From the NCBI GenBank assembly GCA_038200385.1, contig JBBPYA010000125.1, positions 1 to 5,461 on the forward strand: DNA of 5,461 bases, in the 5' to 3' direction. Source of the DNA: JBBPYA01 sp038200385. Lineage in GTDB: Bacteria; Actinomycetota; Actinomycetes; Mycobacteriales; Geodermatophilaceae. A program made the translations under genes and the position numbers. Position 1 is the stretch's first letter. Every line of letters begins with the position of its first letter. The notes below the pieces were generated by a model. It was not told the origin of the DNA. It saw only the letters and a list, made by a program, of their open reading frames with translations, and searched no databases. Shown piece after piece: positions 1 to 5,461 of this stretch.

Positions 1-522
1 GACCTCCTCGAGCGGCTGAGCAACCTGGCCGGGGTCGTCGCGGTCAAGGAGAGCACCGGTGACGAACTCAAGGCCATGGCCACCACCGAGAGACTGGTCG
101 GGCGAGTGCGGGTGTTCAATCGCTTCGTATACCGGCGCGGGCTGGCCGTCCTCCGGGAGATCGGCGGCGACGGCTCAATCGACGGCGGCGGCCTCGGGGC
201 GCCCTTCGCCGTCTCGTTCTACGAGGCGGTCTGGCGCGGGGACTGGAACGCGGCCCGGGCCGCCGCCGACGCCTACAGCACGCTGTCCGCGGGTCTGGTC
301 ACCGCAAGCTATGCCGGCCGGTTCGGCTCACCAACGGCCCAGCTCAAGGCGGCGATGCGGATCCTCGGCCAACCCGGTGGGTGGGTGCGCGAGCCGTTGC
401 TGGAGATCTGCGACACCGAACGGTTGGGTGCGCTGGCCGAGCTGCTGACCCGCAGCGGGCTAGTCGACGCGCTGGCCGCCGGCGCACCGGGGCCGGATGG
501 CGCGCCGAAGGGAGCCGCGTGA
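1..522 (+). CDS. DHDPS/N-acetylneuraminate lyase-family protein, 3' part
   Basis: This is the C-terminal 173 residues of a class I aldolase-fold lyase, open at the left window edge; family members are usually about 290-310 residues, so roughly 120-130 are missing. The reading frame opens with the family signature VVAVKEST, whose lysine (visible residue 16, codon 46-48) is the expected Schiff-base residue. After it come a GDGSIDGG glycine turn around residues 55-62 and a C-terminal helical part with the usual R-x-P-L (REPL, about residues 130-133). Family members cleave or deaminate 2-keto acids and cyclic imines: dihydrodipicolinate synthesis, sialate lyase, KDG aldolase, or pyrroline-4-hydroxy-2-carboxylate deaminase. 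The following three-subunit amine dehydrogenase makes a catabolic role, such as deaminating a cyclic imine, more likely than lysine synthesis; this is inference. The stop TGA (520-522) overlaps the GTG of the next gene. The residues that would decide specificity lie mostly in the missing N-terminal half. Confidence 0.88.
   Translation, partial: DLLERLSNLAGVVAVKESTGDELKAMATTERLVGRVRVFNRFVYRRGLAVLREIGGDGSIDGGGLGAPFAVSFYEAVWRGDWNAARAAADAYSTLSAGLVTASYAGRFGSPTAQLKAAMRILGQPGGWVREPLLEICDTERLGALAELLTRSGLVDALAAGAPGPDGAPKGAA
507..514 (+). promoter_or_regulatory. Ribosome binding site for the [2Fe-2S] subunit gene
   Basis: The purine run GAAGGGAG, inside the last codons of the DHDPS-family gene, resembles a Shine-Dalgarno sequence and ends 4 nt before the GTG at 519. 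It supports the GTG start over longer in-frame readings that would run back inside the upstream gene. It is the clearest ribosome binding site in the window; the other junctions show only weak G-rich stretches. Confidence 0.6.
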
Positions 523-785
523 GGCGGCTGCGCCCCGACGCGGTGGTCACCGTCGACGGCCGGACCCTGCCGGCGTGCACCGGGCAGTCCCTGTACGGAG
601 TCCTCATCGACGCCGGTATCTGGTGGCACCGCACCCATCCGGTGAGCGGTGCGCCGGAAGCCGGGATGTGCGGCATGGGCACCTGCCTGGCGTGCCTGGT
701 GGACGTCGACGGCCGGCCGGGCGTCCGCGCCTGCGCCGTCGAGATCCGCGACGGATTGCGGGTGCGGACCGGGGCGCGGCGTTGA
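519..785 (+). CDS. Small (2Fe-2S)-binding subunit of an HcnABC/hydroxyproline-dehydrogenase-type complex
   Basis: This 88-residue soluble protein looks like a stand-alone Fer2_4-type ferredoxin domain. It has Cys51, Cys56 and Cys59 in CGMGTCLAC (C-x4-C-x2-C) and a fourth cysteine, Cys72, in VRAC, which is the usual plant-type [2Fe-2S] ligand set. A short N-terminal beta region (VVTVDGR, residues 9-15) and GQSLYGVLIDAG (22-33) fit the fold. Homologues of about 90-110 residues are the small subunits of HCN synthase (HcnA), opine oxidase and D-hydroxyproline dehydrogenase, where they relay electrons from the FAD subunits. The GTG start overlaps the upstream stop (GTGA) and follows a good ribosome binding site. 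The stop (783-785) overlaps the TTG of the next gene, so the subunits are probably co-translated. The substrate of the complex cannot be inferred from this subunit. Confidence 0.9.
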   Translation: MRRLRPDAVVTVDGRTLPACTGQSLYGVLIDAGIWWHRTHPVSGAPEAGMCGMGTCLACLVDVDGRPGVRACAVEIRDGLRVRTGARR

Positions 786-2212
786 GCGCCGTCCGGACAA
801 CGGAGGTCGTGGTGGTCGGCGGGGGGCCAGCGGGCAGGGTGGCGGCGCGGGAGCTGGCCCGGCTCGGAGTGCGCGTCCTGCTGCTCGACGAGCATCGCCG
901 ACTCGGTGGGCAGTACTACAAGCGACGGGCCGGGGCGGTCCGCGCCCAGGCCGGCGACCTGCGGCCACGCGGGACCCGGCTCGCCGCCGAGGTGCTCGAC
1001 GCCGGCGTCGACGTCTGCTCCGAGACCGCGGTCTGGGGCGTGGACGACGACGGGCGGACGCTGCTGACCGTGCACTTGGGTACTCCCGGGTCGGTGCGAG
1101 CGCTGTTCACCGTACTGGCCACCGGCGCGCACGAGCGGGTGCTGCCGGTTCCCGGCTGGCAGTTGCCGGGGGTGTGCACCCCCGGAGCGGCGCTGCACCT
1201 GGCGACGATCGATCGGGTGGCCATCGGCCGACGCGTGGTGGTCGCGGGGAGTGGACCGTTCCTGCTTCCGGTCGCGGTCGCGTTGCTGGACGTCGGTGCG
1301 ACCGTGGCGGCCGTCTGCGAGTCCGGCACGCCGTACCGCTTGGACCGGGACGCGCTGCGTGGCCTGCGGCACCCCGCCCGGGTGGCCCAGTTCGCCGGCT
1401 ACCGGGCCCGGCTAGCCCGGGCCGGGGTGCCGGTCCGGCAGGCCACCCGGGTCGCCGCCGTGACGGGGGGCGACCGGGTCGCCGCGGTGCACCTCGCGAC
1501 CGGCGCCGGAACCGTGCAGCTGGACGTCGACGCGGTGGCGCTGGGCTGGGGTTTCCGGCCGAACACCGAGCTCGCCGCGCTGCTGGGCTGCCGGACCGAG
1601 ATGGACGAGACGACATGGGACCGCCTCGTCGTCGCCGACGATGTCGGGGGTACCACCCGCGAGGACGTCTTCGTCGTCGGGGAGGCCGCCGGTGTGGCCG
1701 GTGTCCAGGCCGCCGTGGCCCGCGCGGCCGTCACCGCGAGCCAAGTCGCCCGGCGGCTCGGTCGGTCGCCGTCCCCCACCGCGCAGCGACGCGCTCGGGT
1801 CGCCCGGCGCGCGGCCACCCGAGCCGCGGCGTGGACCGCTGGGCGCTTCCCGGTAGGCGCCGGCTCGTGGCTGCCCGAGGTCCACGACGACACCGTGGTC
1901 TGCCGCTGCGAGTTCGTGACGGCGGCCGAGCTGCGATGCGCCAGCCGGACCGTGCTCGCGTGCGGGGACCCGGACGCGGCGAAGGGCGCGACCCGCGCCG
2001 GGATGGGGCCGTGCCAGGGCCGGCAGTGCTTCCCGGCCGTGGCCGTCCTCACCGGAGGCGGGGTCTCGGCGTTCCCGGTGCGGATGCCGGTCCGTCCGGT
2101 CAGCGTCGCGGCCGTCGCCGCGGGCAGTCCGATACCGGCCGACCACGACGTGCCCGCCGGCCCCGCGGACACCGCACCGTCGGCATGGCCCACGTCGGGC
2201 GGCCCGTCGTGA
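782..2212 (+). CDS. FAD/NAD(P)-dependent oxidoreductase with C-terminal BFD-like [2Fe-2S] domain (HcnB/OoxA-type subunit)
   Basis: The 476-residue protein begins with an FAD-binding Rossmann motif, VVVVGGGPAG (GxGxxG at residues 13-18), with an acidic residue (Asp36 or Glu37) ending strand beta-2 and RLGGQYY at 39-45. The family stretches ATGAHERVLPVPG and LPGVCTPGAAL follow. A second dinucleotide motif, VVVAGSGP, lies near residues 152-159. GWGFRPNTELA and EDVFVVGEAAGVAG mark the C-terminal FAD region. The tail is a BFD-like domain with Cys374/Cys376 (VCRCE) and Cys411/Cys416 (C-x4-C in GPCQGRQC), a second [2Fe-2S] site. This domain order is that of HcnB and of the matching opine-oxidase and D-hydroxyproline-dehydrogenase subunits, of similar length. 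The TTG start at 782 sits in a TTGA overlap with the upstream stop; GTG codons at 809 and 812 follow a CGGAGG but would remove the first beta strand. It most likely passes electrons between the DAO subunit and an acceptor such as quinone. Confidence 0.92.
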   Translation: MSAVRTTEVVVVGGGPAGRVAARELARLGVRVLLLDEHRRLGGQYYKRRAGAVRAQAGDLRPRGTRLAAEVLDAGVDVCSETAVWGVDDDGRTLLTVHLGTPGSVRALFTVLATGAHERVLPVPGWQLPGVCTPGAALHLATIDRVAIGRRVVVAGSGPFLLPVAVALLDVGATVAAVCESGTPYRLDRDALRGLRHPARVAQFAGYRARLARAGVPVRQATRVAAVTGGDRVAAVHLATGAGTVQLDVDAVALGWGFRPNTELAALLGCRTEMDETTWDRLVVADDVGGTTREDVFVVGEAAGVAGVQAAVARAAVTASQVARRLGRSPSPTAQRRARVARRAATRAAAWTAGRFPVGAGSWLPEVHDDTVVCRCEFVTAAELRCASRTVLACGDPDAAKGATRAGMGPCQGRQCFPAVAVLTGGGVSAFPVRMPVRPVSVAAVAAGSPIPADHDVPAGPADTAPSAWPTSGGPS

Positions 2213-3369
2213 CCGCGGTGGACGTGGTCGTCATCGGCGCAGGGATCCTGGGGGCCGCGACCGCGCACCACCTCAGCGCCGCGGCGGCCCGGGTCGTCGT
2301 GCTGGAGCGGGGATCGCCGAACCGGGAGGGATCGGGTACGACGGCCGGCAACCTGCACATCCAGGCCGTCCACACCAAGCGGCCCGGACAGGCGATCCCG
2401 CTGGACAACGTGCGTTTCCTGCCCCTGCAGGCCGCGGCCTCGGCCCTGTGGGCGGACGTCGAGGCCGAGCTGGACGCCGACGTCGAGCTGCGGCGTAGCG
2501 GCGGGTGGATGCTGGCCGAGAGCGCGGAGGACGAGGCCGAACTCCGGGACAAGGCGCCGCACGAGCGGGAGCACGGGATCGTGACGGAGCTGCTCGACGG
2601 CGACGCGGCCCGCTCGGCCCTGCCGGTCCTGGGCCGCACGGTCCGGGCGGCCACCTGGTGCCCCGACGACGGCTACGCCAACCCGCTGAAGGTGACGCCG
2701 GCGTACCTGCGGTCCGCGATGCGGCTGGGCGCCACGGTCCACGCCCACACTCCCGTGACCGGTCTGCGGCGCGACGGCGAGGTGTGGCGGGTCAGCACCA
2801 CCCGGGGGGACTGGGTCGCCCCGGCCGTCATCGTCGTCGCCGGACCCTGGATCCGGGACATCGTCGCGATGGCCGGCGTGACCGTGGCCGCGGCCCCGGT
2901 GGCGATCCAGATGCACGTCACGGTTCGGGTGCCGCACGTGCTGCCGAATCTGGTGCAGCACATCTCCGAGGGGTTGTCGGTCAAGCAGGTGGCGGCCGGC
3001 CAGATCCTCATCGGCGGAGGCTGGCCGGCGGCGGCCCTGGACCTGGCCGGCCGCTCGCCGATCAGCGTGCGATCCATGCAGGGCAATCTCGCCCAGGCCA
3101 CCAGGTTGTTGCCGTTCCTCGGCGAGCTCACCCTGCTCCGGGTGTGGGCCGGTCCCCTGGCGGCCACGCCGGACGAGATGCCGGTGGTCGGCGAGGTCCC
3201 TGGCGCGCCCGGTCTCTTCCTGGCCGGCGGCACCTACGCTTTTACGTTCGCCCCGCTGTGGGCGCGGCTGCTGACCGAGATGGTCACCGGCTCCGGACTG
3301 TCACTGGACGTCAAGGATCTCGGCGTCGACCGGCTCGTGGAGCCCGGACTACGGGCCCGCGATGGCTGA
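2209..3369 (+). CDS. DAO-family FAD-dependent amine/imino-acid dehydrogenase (HcnC-like catalytic subunit)
   Basis: Translated from GTG 2209, this is a 386-residue glycine/D-amino-acid-oxidase-type flavoprotein. VDVVVIGAGILG (residues 4-15) is the FAD GxGxxG motif and Glu33 ends beta-2. GSGTTAGNLHIQ near 44-55 matches the region that contacts flavin in this family. VVVAGPW (around 210) and a late FAD motif, PVVGEVPGAPGLFLAGG (about 325-341), complete the fold. It should oxidise a C-N bond of a D-amino or cyclic imino acid, giving an imine. As the third gene after the [2Fe-2S] and FAD/BFD subunits it occupies the HcnC position, so it is probably the catalytic subunit of that complex. The GTG overlaps the upstream stop (GTGA), which I prefer; ATG 2185 is an in-frame alternative adding 8 residues, and neither has a strong ribosome binding site. 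The last FAD segment reads GGTYAFTFAP, without the histidine often seen after the glycines. Sarcosine oxidase-like or DadA-like activity remains possible. Confidence 0.9.
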   Translation: MTAVDVVVIGAGILGAATAHHLSAAAARVVVLERGSPNREGSGTTAGNLHIQAVHTKRPGQAIPLDNVRFLPLQAAASALWADVEAELDADVELRRSGGWMLAESAEDEAELRDKAPHEREHGIVTELLDGDAARSALPVLGRTVRAATWCPDDGYANPLKVTPAYLRSAMRLGATVHAHTPVTGLRRDGEVWRVSTTRGDWVAPAVIVVAGPWIRDIVAMAGVTVAAAPVAIQMHVTVRVPHVLPNLVQHISEGLSVKQVAAGQILIGGGWPAAALDLAGRSPISVRSMQGNLAQATRLLPFLGELTLLRVWAGPLAATPDEMPVVGEVPGAPGLFLAGGTYAFTFAPLWARLLTEMVTGSGLSLDVKDLGVDRLVEPGLRARDG

Positions 3370-4602
3370 TCGCCTGCGGGCGGCCCTGGACGAGGGTCGG
3401 GAATGGGAGATCGACTTGCTAGCCCGGCTGGTCGCGGTGCCCAGCGTGACCGGTCGGCCCACCGAGATAATGACTGTGCTCGAACCGGAGCTGACTGCGT
3501 TGGGGTTGCAGGTGTCCCACATCGAGGTCGATCCCGGCAAGCACCGCGCGCACCCGGAGTTCTCCCCGCCGTACGCCGACAAAGACCCCCGCCCGCCGGT
3601 ACTGCACGCGGTCGACCCGACCGCACCCGAGCGGCCCGAACTGCTCCTCTTCGCACACACCGACACCGAACCGGTCCATCCGGGCTGGTCGTCGGACCCG
3701 TTCACGCTGCGCCAGGACGGCCCGCGGGCCTACGGGCTCGGGGCGAATGACGACAAGGCGGGGGTGGTAGCGATCCTGGGCGCGATCCGGGCCGTCCGTG
3801 CGGCCGGAGAGCCCACCGCGTGGCGGCCGCAGATCGTCCTCGGCGCGGGCAAGCAGGGCGGGAGCCTCGGGATGCGGCAGGGCGTCGAGGCGGCGGCGGG
3901 GGTGCGGGCGGCGGTGTACAGCCATCCGGCCGAGAGCGGTGCGGGGCTGGCCCAGCTCAAGGTGGCCTCGCGCGGCCTGGCCACCCTCGGGGTAGAAGTC
4001 CCCGGGCAGACCCCGGCGCCGATCGAGGTCCGTACGCCGGCCAGCGCCGACCCGCGGCGTGGACACACCGCGGCGGCGCGCGCCGCCGGGTTGGCCGTCG
4101 TGGCGCAGCAGTGGTCGCACGACGCGGAAGTCTGGGCCGTCGTGGGGCTGCAGTCCGGGGCGGCGGCGTACGAGGTGCCGGCTTCGGCCCGACTCGAACT
4201 CGCCTGCTGGTTCACCGGCGGCACCGTCGCCGGCCTCGTGGCCGTGGCCGAGGAACGGCTGCGCGCGCGGCCACCGACGACTGGGAGCGCCGGCACCCGC
4301 CGGTGGTGACGGTGCACGGAGTCCGGGCGAATCCGGCCTCCTGTGCGGGCAGCGCCTTCGCCCGGGCGGCGCTGGCCACGATGGCCGGCGTGACGGGCCG
4401 GCCGACCGAACCGTACGGCTGGCACAGCGCGAGTGACATCCGGTTCCCGATGCGGCTGCTGGGCGTGCCCGCCATCGGCTTCGGGGCGCTGGCCGGCGGC
4501 TTCTACGGGGCGCAGGAATGGGTGGACGTGCCGTCGATGCGCGCCACGACCGAGGCGCTGGCCCGGATCCTGCGGGCCGGGCCGGTCGGGGACCGGGCGT
4601 GA
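3362..4602 (+). pseudogene. M20-family peptidase/deacylase-like gene interrupted by a frameshift
   Basis: The first frame runs from ATG 3362 to TGA 4307-4309 (315 residues), but the protein clearly continues in another frame to TGA 4600-4602, from ATDDWERR at 4270 to GFGALAGGFYG and EWVDV near 4479-4530. Mended, it would be about 412-413 residues, normal for M20. Visible M20 marks are a helical N-terminus with LLARLVAVPSVTGRP (19-33), the HTDTEP metal motif (His99, Asp101), GLGANDDKAG with the bridging Asp130, and HPAESG with Glu191 as likely third-site ligand. The usual catalytic Glu-Glu pair is replaced by Lys164-Gln165 (GAGKQGGS), and the usual C-terminal histidine ligand appears as Tyr in GGFYGAQEW. 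M20 members remove N-acyl or peptide groups from amino acids (ArgE, DapE, carnosinase types). The start overlaps the upstream gene by 8 nt. It may be a decayed gene, a sequencing error, or a two-part product; the substituted residues may be a subfamily trait. Confidence 0.82.
4261..4270 (+). repeat. GC dinucleotide run at the frameshift site
   Basis: The M20-like reading frame fails at GCGCGCGCGG. Frame 2 gives EERLRA up to here, and frame 1 gives ATDDWERRHPP from 4270. Removing one CG unit, or adding one base, restores a continuous LRAATDDW or LRARATDDW reading. Slippage in the short repeat, in the cell or in sequencing, is the simplest explanation. Confidence 0.7.
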
Positions 4603-5461
4603 TCGAGACCGTCCTCGGCCCGGTCGCCCCGGCCGCGCTGGGTCGCTGCCTGCCGCACGAGCACGCAATCTGCGACTTCGAGCCGGCCGGCAGCGGAGGG
4701 GACCACCTGCTCAACGAGCCCGAACTCATCGTGGCCGAACTGGCGCCGTTCCGGGTCGCCGGTGGGATGTCCATCGTCGAGGTCACACCGCCGGATCTGG
4801 GCCGCGACCCGTTGGGGCTGCGCGAGATCTCCCGCCGCAGCGGAGTGCACATCGTGATGGGAACCGGGTGGTACCGCCGGGCCTACTACCCGGCCCGGCT
4901 GGACCGCACGCCGACGGCGGCGATCGCCAAGGAGATGATCGTCGAGCTGCGCGACGGGGTGGGGGACACCGGGATCCGGGCCGGCCTGATCGGGGAGCTG
5001 GGCGTGGACCGGGACCACATCAGCGCGGTCGAGGAACGCGTCCACCGGGCCGCCGCACGGGCCGCGATCGTGACCGGATGCGCGGTCAGCACGCACTCGT
5101 CGATGTTCCCGGTCGGGCTGGCCCAGCTGGAGCTACTCATGGAGGAGGGTCTGGCGCCGGAGCGGGTGGTGATCGGTCACGCCGACACCTTCATCGACAC
5201 CGGGTACCACGACGAGGTGCTCGACCGCGGCGCGTACCTGCAGTTCGACACCTTCGGACGCCAGCACATGAACCCCGACGAGCGCCGGGTCGCCGCGTTA
5301 CTGCGGCTGGTCCGGGCCGGCCGGCTCAAGCGCCTCCTGCTCTCCAGCGACCGCTGTCGGCGTAGCGACCTCGTCGCCTTCGGCGGGGTGGGCTACGCGC
5401 ACGTGCTGACCACCGTGCGCGACCGGCTCCTCGAGCTCGGACTGAGCGCGGCGGAGTTCGA
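4599..5461 (+). CDS. Phosphotriesterase-family (amido/lacto)hydrolase, 3' end missing
   Basis: The reading frame is open from GTG 4599 to the window edge: 287 complete codons. Family members are usually around 290-350 residues, so probably only a short C-terminus is lost. The start ETVLGPVAPAALG and the LPHEH motif are typical of the PTE family. Its binuclear-metal ligands can be placed as His20 and His22 (HEH), Glu133 in LIGELG, His166 in STHSS, His194 in IGHAD and Asp251 in SSDR, after which CRRSDL and YAHVL match the family's C-terminal loop. The bridging position holds Glu rather than the carbamylated Lys of true phosphotriesterases. This resembles the E. coli PHP group, whose ligand spacing (as I recall it) is the same with a constant offset of 8. 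Such proteins more often hydrolyse lactones, esters or amides than organophosphates. The GTG overlaps the M20 stop (GTGA). It contains a TTA codon at 5298-5300. Its role is presumably opening or releasing a substrate for the upstream dehydrogenase; this is inference. Confidence 0.9.
   Translation, partial: MIETVLGPVAPAALGRCLPHEHAICDFEPAGSGGDHLLNEPELIVAELAPFRVAGGMSIVEVTPPDLGRDPLGLREISRRSGVHIVMGTGWYRRAYYPARLDRTPTAAIAKEMIVELRDGVGDTGIRAGLIGELGVDRDHISAVEERVHRAAARAAIVTGCAVSTHSSMFPVGLAQLELLMEEGLAPERVVIGHADTFIDTGYHDEVLDRGAYLQFDTFGRQHMNPDERRVAALLRLVRAGRLKRLLLSSDRCRRSDLVAFGGVGYAHVLTTVRDRLLELGLSAAEF
5298..5300 (+). other. In-frame TTA leucine codon in the phosphotriesterase-family gene
   Basis: Codon 234 of the hydrolase reads TTA (gcg-tta-ctg), the only in-frame TTA I found in the six genes; every other leucine I read is CTG, CTC, TTG or another codon. 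In Streptomyces and relatives TTA depends on the bldA tRNA and can tie translation to development. Whether that applies depends on the host, which is not known here. Confidence 0.5.

Noticed and set aside
801..814. Alternative start of the FAD/BFD gene at GTG 809 or 812 after CGGAGG
   Set aside because: These starts would cut into or remove the first beta strand before the GxGxxG motif. TTG 782 keeps it and matches the overlapping-start pattern of neighbouring genes.
1405..1423. 7-bp inverted repeat, GGCCCGG and CCGGGCC around a 5-nt loop
   Set aside because: It lies in the middle of the FAD oxidoreductase gene, encodes ordinary residues (ARLARAG), and has no T-run. Short GC-only hairpins are common by chance at this composition.
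649..2208. Upstream extension of the DAO reading frame to ATG 649
   Set aside because: The added 520 residues are low-complexity Arg/Gly/Ala-rich and overlap the well-supported FAD/BFD gene. Flavin-binding sequence begins only after GTG 2209.
1399..2961. Long minus-strand open frame of 520 residues, with others at 344-1372 and 3419-4852
   Set aside because: They are rich in Arg, Pro, Gly and Ala, show no domain motif, and lie antisense to genes with clear family signatures. Long antisense frames are expected in DNA with G or C at third positions.
519..3369. A true hydrogen cyanide synthase (hcnABC)
   Set aside because: Order and domains match, but the same architecture serves opine and D-hydroxyproline dehydrogenases. 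The upstream DHDPS-family gene and downstream hydrolases point to catabolism rather than cyanogenesis.
4261..4270. Programmed ribosomal frameshifting in the M20 gene
   Set aside because: No X-XXY-YYZ heptamer, no clear downstream stimulatory structure and no upstream anti-SD stimulator are seen. A slipped repeat or sequencing error is simpler.

Overview
The window is very GC-rich, and G or C dominates third codon positions. Start codons are GTG, TTG and ATG, and all genes lie on the plus strand with overlapping ends. This style suggests a high-GC actinobacterium. That is an inference from composition and gene packing; no taxonomic marker gene is present.

The layout is one dense operon with six coding regions and no intergenic space. 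From left to right it holds: (1) the 3' part of a DHDPS/NAL-family lyase or deaminase, bases 1-522; (2) a small [2Fe-2S] ferredoxin-like subunit, 519-785; (3) an FAD-dependent oxidoreductase with a C-terminal BFD-like [2Fe-2S] domain, 782-2212; (4) a DAO-family FAD amine or imino-acid oxidase/dehydrogenase, 2209-3369; (5) an M20-family peptidase/deacylase-like gene, 3362-4602, broken by a frameshift near 4261-4270; and (6) a phosphotriesterase-family (amido/lacto)hydrolase, 4599 to the window end, lacking only its last residues. Four of the five junctions are 4-nt stop/start overlaps (GTGA or TTGA); the fifth overlaps by 8 nt. Translation is probably coupled along the transcript. The promoter must lie upstream of the window, and no terminator is visible.

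Genes 2-4 have the same order and domain make-up as the three-subunit membrane-associated dehydrogenases typified by HcnABC (hydrogen cyanide synthase), opine oxidase and D-hydroxyproline dehydrogenase. In these a DAO subunit oxidises a C-N bond and passes electrons through the FAD/[2Fe-2S] partners. A DHDPS-family gene directly upstream is the arrangement expected when the product is a cyclic imine or keto acid handled by a Schiff-base enzyme, as in D-hydroxyproline breakdown (pyrroline-4-hydroxy-2-carboxylate deaminase). The best guess is therefore catabolism of a D-amino or imino acid.

The two hydrolases downstream are not part of the classical hydroxyproline pathway. They suggest that the amine or imino acid is first released from an N-acyl, amide or lactone conjugate. 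This combination, together with the M20 protein's lack of the usual catalytic Glu pair and its frameshift, is the most interesting content. The real substrate cannot be read from the sequence.
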